A stretch of 64,000 nt of DNA from Betaproteobacteria bacterium (GTDB lineage: Bacteria > Pseudomonadota > Gammaproteobacteria > Burkholderiales > SG8-41). Location of the stretch: assembly GCA_900299145.1 (NCBI GenBank), contig OMIN01000149.1, positions 1 through 64,000 of the forward strand. Reading direction: 5' to 3'. Position numbers and translations under genes: made by a program. Every line of letters begins with the position of its first letter. Positions within the stretch are counted from its first letter, which is position 1. This document shows positions 56,588-64,000 of the stretch, piece by piece. The notes beneath the pieces are model-generated. The model was not told the DNA's origin. It made no database searches and was given only the letters and a program-made list of their open reading frames with translations.

Positions 56588-57352
56588 TCAATGCACGTCA
56601 AAGGCAGAGGTGGAAACGTGAGATTCATACGTTTCATACACACCATATGCGTTGGAATTGGCCTGTTCAAACCCGCCACGCTGCGCCATACCAGGGCGGC
56701 GCAGCAGGGTGTTATGCAAATCCAGCGCCACCGGCGCGGGCAGGCCGCCGCCACGCCGCTTGAGAATGCGCACCAGGGTGCTGCCGTCTTCGCGGCTGAC
56801 GTGCAGCCGCAGTGCGGCCTGCGGGCAGGAGGCCGCACGCGAGGCACGAAACAGCATGGCCAGCACTTCGCGCCGTTCGGCGGCGTGCTGCAGACGGCGT
56901 AGTGCGTTATCAGAGATGCGTTCGCTGTTCTGATCCAGCCATAGCATGACGGTGCCGCAGTTGTCGGATTGCAGCGCCTGCTCGCATGCCCACAGTTGCT
57001 CGGCAAGGGTTTTCGGGCGTATTAGCATCAGGTGCGACAGTTTGACGCCGTGCGCGGCGAGCGCGGGCGCGTAAGGCAGATAGGGCGGAGCGATCATCAC
57101 CTGCCAGCGCTCGGCCTGTGTGAGGCGCGCGGCGGCGGGCATCACCAGTTGCAGTTCGCCGATGCCGGGGCGTTCAACGTGAATTTCGGTGAGCACGCCG
57201 GTGGGCCAGCCGCCGCCGGGCAGATGCACGTCGAGTTCGGCAAAGCCGGTAGGCACGCTGGGGGTGGCGACCTGCGCGAAATCACTGCCGCGCCAGAGGT
57301 TGGGGTGGGCAGGGTGGCTTAGCGCATTGGCGAGAGCGGGTGAGGTATTCAT
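56588..57352 (-). CDS. imuA: ImuA, SOS mutagenesis-associated protein
   Basis: 254 residues from ATG 57352 (MNTSPALANAL); ATG 57361 is equally possible, and neither has a good ribosome site. RecA/SulA-like core: TGFAELDVHLPGGGWPTGVL, EIHVERPGIGELQLVMPA, MLIRPKTLAEQLWACEQAL and LRRLQHAAERREVLAMLFR. Cooperates with ImuB and DnaE2 in damage-induced translesion synthesis. It lies 122 bases after lexA with no SOS box of its own, so it is probably in the lexA operon. Confidence 0.88.
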   Translation of the reverse strand: MNTSPALANALSHPAHPNLWRGSDFAQVATPSVPTGFAELDVHLPGGGWPTGVLTEIHVERPGIGELQLVMPAAARLTQAERWQVMIAPPYLPYAPALAAHGVKLSHLMLIRPKTLAEQLWACEQALQSDNCGTVMLWLDQNSERISDNALRRLQHAAERREVLAMLFRASRAASCPQAALRLHVSREDGSTLVRILKRRGGGLPAPVALDLHNTLLRRPGMAQRGGFEQANSNAYGVYETYESHVSTSAFDVH

Positions 57353-57473
57353 CAGAATCATCGTAACGCTTGTCTGGAAGAGGCCGGTGATCTTAGTGGT
57401 CAACCACGGATTACATGGAGGAACCGTGTGCGGGCATTTCTGCGTGTTTCACGTGTTCCGTGGCCAATGGCTT

Positions 57474-58076
57474 TCAGTGCATGCCGCCATTGCGAATCAC
57501 GCCCACCGCGATGCCCTCGATGGCGAAGGGTTCGCTGCGCGGGTTGACGATAATCGGCTCGAAATCGGGGTTGGCGGGCTGGAGTTCGATTAAATGCTTT
57601 TGGCGCTGCGCGCGTTTGACGGTGACTTCATCGGCAATGCGGGCGACAACGATTTGCCCGGACTGGAAATCCTGCGTGCGGTGCACCGCAAGCAGATCAC
57701 CGTTGAGAATGCCGGCATCGCGCATGCTGTCGCCCTTGACCGTGAGCAGGTAGTCAGCATGCGGTTTGAACATGCGCGGATCGATGTTATAGTGGTTCTC
57801 GATGTTTTCAGTGGCGAGCAGCGGCGCGCCGGCAGCCACGCGCCCCACCAGCGGAATGCCCGACGGTTCCAAAATGCGTATGCCACGCGAAGCGCCAGGC
57901 AGCATTTCGATGGCGCCCTTGCGTTCGAGTGCGCGCAAATGGTCTTCGGCGGCGTTGGGCGATTTGAAACCCATGGCGCGGCAGATGTCGGCGCGCGTGG
58001 GCGGAAAGCCCGAAGTGGCGGTATGCTCGCGTATCAGGTGGAGGATTTCTTTCTGGCGTGCGGTGAGCTCTTCCAT
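57474..58076 (-). CDS. lexA: LexA SOS repressor
   Basis: 200 residues. N-terminal winged helix ([40 protein letters not shown]), Ala-Gly cleavage site in [11 protein letters not shown], nucleophile Ser in [11 protein letters not shown] and catalytic Lys in VTVKRAQRQ. It represses SOS genes and is cleaved on RecA filament contact. A matching box lies about 90 bases upstream, so it is autoregulated, and imuA-imuB follow on the same strand. Confidence 0.97.
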   Translation of the reverse strand: MEELTARQKEILHLIREHTATSGFPPTRADICRAMGFKSPNAAEDHLRALERKGAIEMLPGASRGIRILEPSGIPLVGRVAAGAPLLATENIENHYNIDPRMFKPHADYLLTVKGDSMRDAGILNGDLLAVHRTQDFQSGQIVVARIADEVTVKRAQRQKHLIELQPANPDFEPIIVNPRSEPFAIEGIAVGVIRNGGMH

Positions 58077-58166
58077 GGTGGCGCCCCTTCTGGTGAGGTT
58101 CGGGTAATTCTGGTGAGGCTGGTGATCCCGGTGATCCCGGCAAAACCTGCGTAAGTGAATATGTGA

Positions 58167-58182
58167 CTGATATTATATACAG
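58167..58182. promoter_or_regulatory. LexA box (SOS operator)
   Basis: CTGATATTATATACAG fits CTG-N10-CAG with the AT-alternating centre of proteobacterial LexA boxes. Located between lexA and the Bug gene at 58315; autoregulation of lexA-imuAB is expected. Confidence 0.88.
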
Positions 58183-58231
58183 CTTTCTGGCGGTGGCAAG
58201 TGCTGTTGGTGCATTGCTTGCAATTTGTTCT

Positions 58232-58250
58232 ATAAGTATTTGTTTTTAAA
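58232..58250 (+). repeat. Dispersed 19-bp repeat, copy 16
   Basis: ATAAGTATTTGTTTTTAAA with tail CAATATTTAAAATATG, 64 bases before the Bug ATG, sense. Confidence 0.88.
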
Positions 58251-58314
58251 CAATATTTAAAATATGCTCATCCCGCACAAGGGTTAGCGGCCGGTTCTCA
58301 TCTGGAGGAAAGAC

Positions 58315-59280
58315 ATGAAAACAAAAACTGTGATGCCCGTGTTGGCGGGCGCCTTGCTGCTGGCCAGCGGTATGGCGGCAGCGCAGCCATACCCCGTCAA
58401 ACCAGTGCGGGTGATCGTGGTGTTTCCGGCGGGCGGCTCGACCGACGTGGTGGCGCGCATGGCGTTTCAGAAAGTCGGCGATCAGCTCGGCCAGCAGTTT
58501 CAGATTGACAATCGCGCCGGCGCGGGCGGCACGCTGGGCGCAGCCATCGCGGCAAAAAGCCCGAACGACGGCTACACCCTGATGGTGTATTCAGCGTCGC
58601 TGGTCGCCAACGCGCATCTCTATAAAAAATTGCCGTACGATGCGCTGAAAGATTTCATCGGCATCACACCGGTGTCGCGGCTGGTGGGCATGCTGGCGGT
58701 GCACCCTTCGCTGCCCGTGCGCAACGCCAGAGACCTGATCGCGCTGGCCAAATCACGGCCCGGCGAACTGCGCTACGGCTCGGCGGGCGTGGGCGCCTAT
58801 CAGCATCTGGCGGGCAGCCTTTTTGCCACCATGGCGGGCATCAACGTGACGCATATTCCGTACAAGGGCGGCGCGCAGGCATCGGTGGCGGCGGCTTCCG
58901 GCGAAATCGAAATGCTGCTGACGCCGGTGGTCGAAGTGATAAACAACATCCAGAGCGGCCGGCTGCGCCCCGTTGCGGTGTCGTCTGCCAAACGCATCAC
59001 CCAGTTTCCCGACGTACCCGCGCTGGCGGAAAGCGTAAAAGGCTATGAACTGGTGTCGTGGTTCGGCGCCTATGCCCCGGCAGGCACGCCGCGCCCGATT
59101 ATCGATCGCCTCAACGCCGAACTCAAAAAAGCCGTGGCCGACCAGGAAGTTGCCGCCAAACTGTCGAGTCTGGTGCTCGACCCGATGCACATGAGTCCGG
59201 AAGACTTCGCGCGGCTGATGAAGGCGGATTACGACAAATATGAAAGTATTGTGCGGCAGTCGGGGGCGAAGATTGAGTGA
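58315..59280 (+). CDS. Bug/TctC-family tricarboxylate-binding protein
   Basis: 321 residues. Signal peptide (TVMPVLAGALLLASGMAAAQ) precedes YPVKPVRVIVVFPAGGSTD; IDNRAGAGGTLG and HIPYKGGAQASV follow. GGAGGAAAG lies six bases before the ATG. It is not part of an acyl-CoA operon; the next gene overlaps by four bases only if the longer start of the hypothetical protein is used. Ligand unknown. Confidence 0.92.
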   Translation: MKTKTVMPVLAGALLLASGMAAAQPYPVKPVRVIVVFPAGGSTDVVARMAFQKVGDQLGQQFQIDNRAGAGGTLGAAIAAKSPNDGYTLMVYSASLVANAHLYKKLPYDALKDFIGITPVSRLVGMLAVHPSLPVRNARDLIALAKSRPGELRYGSAGVGAYQHLAGSLFATMAGINVTHIPYKGGAQASVAAASGEIEMLLTPVVEVINNIQSGRLRPVAVSSAKRITQFPDVPALAESVKGYELVSWFGAYAPAGTPRPIIDRLNAELKKAVADQEVAAKLSSLVLDPMHMSPEDFARLMKADYDKYESIVRQSGAKIE

Positions 59281-59315
59281 GGAACGCGCCGTGCACGGGC
59301 TGTCGGGGTTGCGGC

Positions 59316-59816
59316 ATGAAGCAGCCCGTTGAATTCATTGCTTGCGCCCTGCTGGCAGGACTGGTGCTGCTCAGTATTTGCTCGCGCGCGAATGAATTTA
59401 AGCTGAACGAAGAACTACCCGAAGGTTCATTCAGAATATGCCGCGATGTGGCTGCGGCAGAAGTAATGCGCAATTTATCAACTTCGTTAATCAATGCTCG
59501 TAGATATCCAAAATCTTGGCAAGACCTTGTGCCAAATTACTGCCACAATGGGCGTGTAACGTTAACGCTCTTGGAACTCGCCCCCATCCCGAAGGGCAAA
59601 TCATGGAATTCTGCTTATTCACCCGATGGGAAAGAGTCCTGTGACATTGTATACAAGGGCAGAAAAACTGTGACTCCTTGTGACGTGGTAGTGCAAGACG
59701 CAACTTATTATCGGGCACACGCAAAACTAGCTGATGGGACATTTGAAGTAATCGCGGAAATTTTCCCAACAAATATTTACCAGCAATACGCCGAGGCGCA
59801 AAAAAAGCGGGAGTAG
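59316..59816 (+). CDS. Hypothetical exported protein
   Basis: 166 residues from ATG 59316 (MKQPVEFIACALLAG); a GTG at 59277 would overlap the Bug stop. One N-terminal hydrophobic segment (residues about 5-20) may be a signal peptide, with four Cys in the body (ICRDV, NYCHNG, SCDIV, TPCDV) that might form disulfides in the periplasm. The base composition is more AT-rich than the flanks, hinting at transfer. No family recognised. Confidence 0.6.
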   Translation: MKQPVEFIACALLAGLVLLSICSRANEFKLNEELPEGSFRICRDVAAAEVMRNLSTSLINARRYPKSWQDLVPNYCHNGRVTLTLLELAPIPKGKSWNSAYSPDGKESCDIVYKGRKTVTPCDVVVQDATYYRAHAKLADGTFEVIAEIFPTNIYQQYAEAQKKRE

Positions 59817-60002
59817 GGCGGAGCGGTTTAATTGCTCACGCGGATGAGCGTTGCGGCTGGTGCGCGCAACGTGCGCCTTACCGAGCGCCGCAATGTTCGT
59901 ACGGAAACTCATTCGCGAAGCGGATTTGGGCGATTTGAATGTGTTGAACGTGCTTCACAATGCCCGCTTGCGCCGAAGTGAACCTCTCCAAAATGGGATT
60001 TT

Positions 60003-60021
60003 ATAACTATCTGTTTTTTAA
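60003..60021 (+). repeat. Dispersed 19-bp repeat, copy 17
   Basis: ATAACTATCTGTTTTTTAA with tail TGACTTTTTTATTTC. It lies 42 bases upstream of the predicted rimP promoter, so this copy is unlikely to be in the mRNA. Confidence 0.85.
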
Positions 60022-60063
60022 TGACTTTTTTATTTCGAGGTCATTCCAGATTCCGCAACCGTA

Positions 60064-60092
60064 TTGGACTTGAGGCAAATTTTTGTTATAGT
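60064..60092 (+). promoter_or_regulatory. Predicted sigma-70 promoter of rimP-nusA-infB
   Basis: TTGGAC at 60064-60069 and TATAGT at 60087-60092, 17 bases apart. Transcription would start near 60099, giving a leader of about 150 bases. Confidence 0.65.
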
Positions 60093-60183
60093 TCATGGCT
60101 CTGCTACCTGTGGTGTTTCAAGGGCAGTAGAGGCTGGGATTAAAAAGCACCGGATTTTATAAGAATAAGCACGGCAGTTAACG

Positions 60184-60206
60184 ATGGGCGGTTCGCCCAT
60201 TTTTTG
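60184..60206 (+). terminator. Leader terminator/attenuator before rimP
   Basis: ATGGGCG, loop GTT, CGCCCAT, then six T. It lies between the promoter and the rimP ATG, so it would act as an attenuator rather than end a preceding gene. Leader elements before rimP have been described in other proteobacteria. Confidence 0.75.
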
Positions 60207-60247
60207 TTTCTGGCGTTTGGCGCGTGGTCGGTAAGGTATTGATTTAA

Positions 60248-60685
60248 ATGGATTTATTGGTTCTACTGGAAACGACGCTGGCCGGCTTGGGATATGAGTT
60301 GGTGGATATGGAACGCTCGGGCAGGGGCGGTCTGATGAGAGTTTTCATAGACAAACCCGGCGGAGTGAACCTGGATGATTGCACGCTGGTGAGCAATCAT
60401 CTGTCGCGGGTGTTGACGGTGGAAAATGTGCCGTATGAGCGGCTGGAGATTTCGTCGCCGGGGCTGGACAGGCCATTGAAAAAGGAGCGCGATTTTGTGC
60501 GCTTTGCGGGGCAGAAGGTGCGTGTGAAGTTGCGTGTGCCGCTGGAAGGGCAGCGTAATTTCGTGGGCGTGTTGCGGGAAACTCGTGCAGGTGCGGTGGT
60601 GCTGCAACTGGACGAGGGCGAGGGCAAGACGGTGACGTTTGATCTTGCCAATCTCGATAGGGCGCGGCTGGTTCCGGTGCTATAA
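60248..60685 (+). CDS. rimP: Ribosome maturation factor RimP
   Basis: 145 residues. RimP assists 30S maturation. Landmarks are [40 protein letters not shown] and the [17 protein letters not shown] signature. No strong ribosome site is visible before the ATG. It is first in the conserved rimP-nusA-infB operon. Confidence 0.95.
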   Translation: MDLLVLLETTLAGLGYELVDMERSGRGGLMRVFIDKPGGVNLDDCTLVSNHLSRVLTVENVPYERLEISSPGLDRPLKKERDFVRFAGQKVRVKLRVPLEGQRNFVGVLRETRAGAVVLQLDEGEGKTVTFDLANLDRARLVPVL

Positions 60686-60720
60686 GCGCCGTCGGGTGAT
60701 TCGAGGATTGGGAGTTTGGC

Positions 60721-62205
60721 ATGAGCAAGGAAATTCTGTTGTTGGTGGATGCGCTGGCGCGCGAGAAAAACGTCGATAAGGAAATTGTCTTCGGCGCGCT
60801 TGAGCTCGCGCTGGCTTCGGCCAGCAAGAAGAAGTTCAGCGAGGACGTGGACATTCGCGCTTCGGTGCATCGCGAAACCGGCGAGTTTTCGTTCTTCCGC
60901 CGCTGGCTGGTGGTGCCCGACGCGGAAATCGAAACGCCTTCACGCGAATACAAACTGCACGAAGCGGTTGAGGAAAAGCCCGATTCGAAAATCGGCGATT
61001 ACATCGAAGAGCCGCTGGAAGGTTTCGATCCGGGCCGCATCGGCGCGCAGACCGCCAAGCAGGTGATTTTGCAGCGCATTCGCGATGCCGAACGCGAGCA
61101 GATTCTCAACGACTTTTTGGCGCGCGGCGAACATCTGGTTACCGGCACCATCAAGCGCATGGAGCGCGGCAATGCCATTATCGAGTCCGGGCGGCTTGAG
61201 GCATTGCTGCCACGCGATCAGATGATTCCGAAGGAAAACCTGCGCGTGGGCGACCGCGTGCGCGCTCTGGTGTGGAAGGTGGAGCGCGCGATGCGCGGCC
61301 CGCAGTTGATTCTGTCGCGCACCGCGCCGGAATTCATTATCCGTTTGTTTGAGCTGGAAGTGCCGGAGCTCGAAGACGGCCTGATGGAAATCAAGGCGGC
61401 GGCGCGCGACCCTGGCCTGCGCGCAAAAATTGCGGTTCTGTCGAAGGATCGGCGCATCGACCCGATTGGCACCTGTGTCGGCATGCGCGGCTCGCGCGTG
61501 CAGGCGGTGACGGGCGAACTCGCGCAGGAGCGTGTCGATATCGTGCTGTGGAACGAAGACCCCGCGCAGTTCGTGGTGAGTGCGCTGGCGCCCGCCGAGG
61601 TCAGCAAAATCACGGTGGACGAAGAAAAGCGCACGATGGACATCGTGGTGGACGAGGAAAATCTCGCCCAGGCCATCGGCCGTGGCGGCCAGAACGTGCG
61701 GCTTGCCAGCGAACTGACCGGCTGGGAAATCAACATCATGAAGGAAGATGAGTGGAAGCAGAAATCCGAGGAAGAGTCCTCGAAAATCCGCGCCATTTTC
61801 ATGGAAAAGCTCGATGTCGATGAGGAAGTCGCCGACATTCTGATGGAAGAAGGTTTTTCGTCGCTCGAGGAAGTGGCTTATGTGTCCCGCGCGGAGATGC
61901 TGGAAATCGAGGCCTTCGATGAAGAAACCGTGGATGAATTGCGGTCGCGCGCGCGTAATGCGCTGCTGACGCTGGAAATCGCTTCCGAGGAAAAAGTCGA
62001 GCACGACATTGAAGATCTGATGAAGGTTGAATCCATGGATCGCGATACCGCGAAGCTGCTTGCATCCAAGGGTATCGGCACGCAGGAAGCGCTGGCGGAT
62101 TACGCCACCGATGATCTGGTGGAAGAAACCGGCATCGAGGCGGAGCGGGCCAGCGAACTCATCATGGCGGCACGCGCGCCGTGGTTCGCGGAATCGAACG
62201 CCTGA
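60721..62205 (+). CDS. nusA: Transcription termination/antitermination factor NusA
   Basis: 494 residues. N-terminal RNAP-binding domain ([20 protein letters not shown]), S1 domain ([20 protein letters not shown]), two KH domains ([40 protein letters not shown]) and two C-terminal helix-hairpin acidic repeats ([39 protein letters not shown]). It regulates pausing, termination and antitermination. Standard operon position 35 bases after rimP. Confidence 0.97.
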   Translation: MSKEILLLVDALAREKNVDKEIVFGALELALASASKKKFSEDVDIRASVHRETGEFSFFRRWLVVPDAEIETPSREYKLHEAVEEKPDSKIGDYIEEPLEGFDPGRIGAQTAKQVILQRIRDAEREQILNDFLARGEHLVTGTIKRMERGNAIIESGRLEALLPRDQMIPKENLRVGDRVRALVWKVERAMRGPQLILSRTAPEFIIRLFELEVPELEDGLMEIKAAARDPGLRAKIAVLSKDRRIDPIGTCVGMRGSRVQAVTGELAQERVDIVLWNEDPAQFVVSALAPAEVSKITVDEEKRTMDIVVDEENLAQAIGRGGQNVRLASELTGWEINIMKEDEWKQKSEEESSKIRAIFMEKLDVDEEVADILMEEGFSSLEEVAYVSRAEMLEIEAFDEETVDELRSRARNALLTLEIASEEKVEHDIEDLMKVESMDRDTAKLLASKGIGTQEALADYATDDLVEETGIEAERASELIMAARAPWFAESNA

Positions 62206-62262
62206 TAGCCTATCGCTTGCACAGACTGACCCAGACTGACCCACACCGACCGACGAGATCGC

Positions 62263-64000
62263 ATGGCGCAACAGAACGTCACACAATTTGCCAAAGACCT
62301 GGGCGTGCCGCCGGCACAGCTCATTGAGCAGTTGCAGGCTGCGGGCGTGAAAAAAGCGTTCGCGGCGGAAACCGCCCTGACCGAAGGCGACAAGACGCAA
62401 CTCCTTGATTTTCTTAAACAATCTCACGGGCAAAAAGAAGAGAAAAAGAAAATCACGCTGACCCGGCGGTCCACCACCGAGATCAAGAAGGCGGATGCGA
62501 CTACTGGTAAGGCGCGCACAATTCAGGTTGAAGTGCGCAAGAAGCGCGTGCTGGTCAAGCGCGATGCGCCGGCTGTCGCCGAAGCGCCGGTCGCACCGGC
62601 GGTAGAAGAGGCGGCCGAAGTAGCTGCACAAGCTGCGCCGGTTGCACCAGTTGCACCGGTCGCACCCGAACCTCCTGCTATTGAAACACCGCAGCCCGTG
62701 GCAGAACCGGTGGTGGCAAAAGCGGCCGAGCCGCCACCCGTTGTCGAAACGCCGGTGGTGGCGGCGCCCGAACCGGCTGCGCCCCAGCCTGCTGCGGTTA
62801 CGCAGCCAGCGCCTGCTGCCCCTCCCGCTCCTGCGGCTCCCGTTACTGCTGCCACTCCGGCCACGCCTGAAGCGCCCGTTGTTCGCAGGACCGTACCCGG
62901 CCCGCGTCCGGTGCTGGATGCCAAACAAATCGCCATTCGCGAAGCCGAGGCCCGGCAACACGCCGCGTTGGCGCAGCGTCAGGCCGAGGAATTGCAGAAG
63001 AAGCAGGCGTTGGAGGCCGAGCGCAGGCGCAAGGCTGAACTGGCGGCTGCTGCTGCGGAGGCGGCAAAAAATGCCAAGGCTAATGAAGCCACGGCCAAAA
63101 AGCCCGAAGGTGGAGTGGCTGGTACCCTTCACAAACCCGCGATGCCTGCGGGCGAGAAGAAATCGCCCAAGAAGGCAGCAGCTCCCAAGGCTGCGCCCGG
63201 TGCATGGCGCGACGAAGGCGCGGCCAAGCGCCGCACCATCAAGACGCGCGGCGACGCCACGGGCGGCACGGGAATTGGCGGCTGGCGTGATCGCAAAGCC
63301 AAGCACGGCTGGCACAAGGACGATGCTGAAGCGCAACACGCGTTTTCGGCGCCCACCGAACCGGTGGTGCGCGATGTCGTCGTGCCGGAAACCATTACCG
63401 TTGCCGATCTTGCGCACAAGATGTCGGTGAAGGCTGCCGAAGTAATCAAGGCGCTCATGAAACTCGGCAGCATGGTCACGATCAATCAAGTGCTCGATCA
63501 GGACACCGCAATGATCGTGATCGAGGAAATGGGGCACAAGGCGGTGCGCGCCAAGCTTGACGACCCGGATGCGTTCCTCACCGAAGACCAGGCACCACAT
63601 GCCGAAGCCGTGGCTGAAACACGCGCACCGGTGGTCACCGTGATGGGCCACGTCGACCACGGCAAGACGTCACTGCTCGACAAGATTCGCAGCACCAAGG
63701 TGACGGTGGGCGAGGCGGGCGGCATTACCCAGCACATCGGCGCGTATCACGTAGAGACGGCCAAGGGCATGGTGACATTCCTTGATACACCGGGCCACGA
63801 GGCCTTTACCGCCATGCGTGCGCGCGGCTCGAAGGTCACTGATCTGGTGATTCTGGTGGTGGCGGCGGATGACGGTGTGATGCCGCAAACGCAGGAAGCC
63901 ATCGCACATGCCAAGGCGGCCAAGGTGCCCCTGGTGGTGGCGTTGAACAAGATTGACAAACCGGAGGCCAACGCTGAACGCGTGATGCAGGATCTGGCGT
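62263..64000 (+). CDS. infB: Translation initiation factor IF-2, N-terminal part (3' end outside window)
   Basis: 579 codons visible. Starts [20 protein letters not shown], the IF-2 N domain; then an Ala/Pro-rich linker (about residues 105-205) and a charged helix rich in Glu, Arg and Ala. A second IF2N motif ([20 protein letters not shown]) precedes the GTPase domain: G1 [10 protein letters not shown]2 within GGITQHIG, G3 DTPGHEAF, G4 NKID. It directs fMet-tRNA to the 30S subunit. The G domain and C-terminus continue past the window. Confidence 0.97.
   Translation, partial: MAQQNVTQFAKDLGVPPAQLIEQLQAAGVKKAFAAETALTEGDKTQLLDFLKQSHGQKEEKKKITLTRRSTTEIKKADATTGKARTIQVEVRKKRVLVKRDAPAVAEAPVAPAVEEAAEVAAQAAPVAPVAPVAPEPPAIETPQPVAEPVVAKAAEPPPVVETPVVAAPEPAAPQPAAVTQPAPAAPPAPAAPVTAATPATPEAPVVRRTVPGPRPVLDAKQIAIREAEARQHAALAQRQAEELQKKQALEAERRRKAELAAAAAEAAKNAKANEATAKKPEGGVAGTLHKPAMPAGEKKSPKKAAAPKAAPGAWRDEGAAKRRTIKTRGDATGGTGIGGWRDRKAKHGWHKDDAEAQHAFSAPTEPVVRDVVVPETITVADLAHKMSVKAAEVIKALMKLGSMVTINQVLDQDTAMIVIEEMGHKAVRAKLDDPDAFLTEDQAPHAEAVAETRAPVVTVMGHVDHGKTSLLDKIRSTKVTVGEAGGITQHIGAYHVETAKGMVTFLDTPGHEAFTAMRARGSKVTDLVILVVAADDGVMPQTQEAIAHAKAAKVPLVVALNKIDKPEANAERVMQDLA

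Larger units (their letters stand above)
59817..60247. other. Leader region of rimP operon
   Basis: 431 bases without a gene. 59858-59882 contains a REP-like GGTGCGCGCAACGTGCGCC palindrome. A dispersed repeat, a sigma-70-type promoter and a hairpin terminator (listed separately) follow before rimP. Confidence 0.6.

Noticed and set aside
60940..63660. Very long open frame on the minus strand across nusA and infB
   Set aside because: It is antisense to two certain genes, has low-complexity Arg/Gly/His-rich content and no start signal; a GC-rich shadow.

Overview
The window looks like chromosome of a GC-rich betaproteobacterium, most likely Burkholderiales. The reasons are the gene order pyrG-kdsA-eno-ftsB, the rimP-nusA-infB operon, a PEP-CTERM exported protein, and seven paralogous Bug/TctC-type tricarboxylate-binding proteins in 64 kb with no transporter membrane subunits beside them. 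No genus is assigned. No phage, insertion sequence or CRISPR array was seen.

Layout. 1-20.2 kb is an acyl-CoA catabolic region. A minus-strand operon reads IclR regulator, Bug, enoyl-CoA hydratase, acyl-CoA dehydrogenase, ADP-forming acyl-CoA synthetase, dienoyl-CoA-reductase-like SDR, class III CoA-transferase. Divergent from it, a plus-strand operon reads enoyl-CoA hydratase, DUF35 OB-fold protein, nitronate-monooxygenase-like protein, Bug, a second ADP-forming acyl-CoA synthetase, SCPx-type thiolase, MaoC hydratase, Bug and a MenB/BadI-like hydratase. Both probably activate and beta-oxidise an unusual carboxylic acid captured by Bug proteins. 20-27 kb holds tRNA-Ser with a partial duplicate, a TPR protein, a sodium:solute symporter with its DUF4212 partner, an orphan OmpR-type regulator, another Bug gene and the PEP-CTERM protein. 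27.4-32.9 kb holds a CrbS-like symporter/histidine kinase with a separate receiver, and acs: an acetate-sensing and acetate-activation module. 33-38.5 kb is housekeeping (pyrG, kdsA, eno, ftsB, folD) with several oddities: a decayed duplicate of the kdsA start, an in-frame stop in ftsB, and a 10-bp-period repeat. 38.6-42.3 kb is an AT-richer surface-polysaccharide patch (FkbM methyltransferase, glycosyltransferase, epimerase). 42.5-55 kb is an unusual gene cluster: GntR regulator, AprA-like flavoprotein, small ferredoxin, HEAT-repeat protein, sulfonate/taurine-type ABC transporter whose binding protein carries a NosL-like C-terminus, DUF971 protein, 1,183-residue FAD/Fe-S oxidoreductase and luciferase-like monooxygenase. 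55-58.2 kb is lexA-imuA-imuB with a good LexA box. 58-64 kb has a Bug gene, a hypothetical gene and rimP-nusA-infB (infB runs off the end).

The most striking feature is a dispersed short repeat with consensus GTAAGTATCTGTTTTTATT followed by an AT-rich tail. Seventeen clear copies and three degenerate ones are spread through the window. Thirteen clear copies lie in sense orientation just upstream of genes. The other four are antisense: two at gene ends and two in frame inside folD and imuB. This looks like a genome-wide sequence signal (DNA-uptake-like, protein-binding or mRNA-processing) that I do not recognise.
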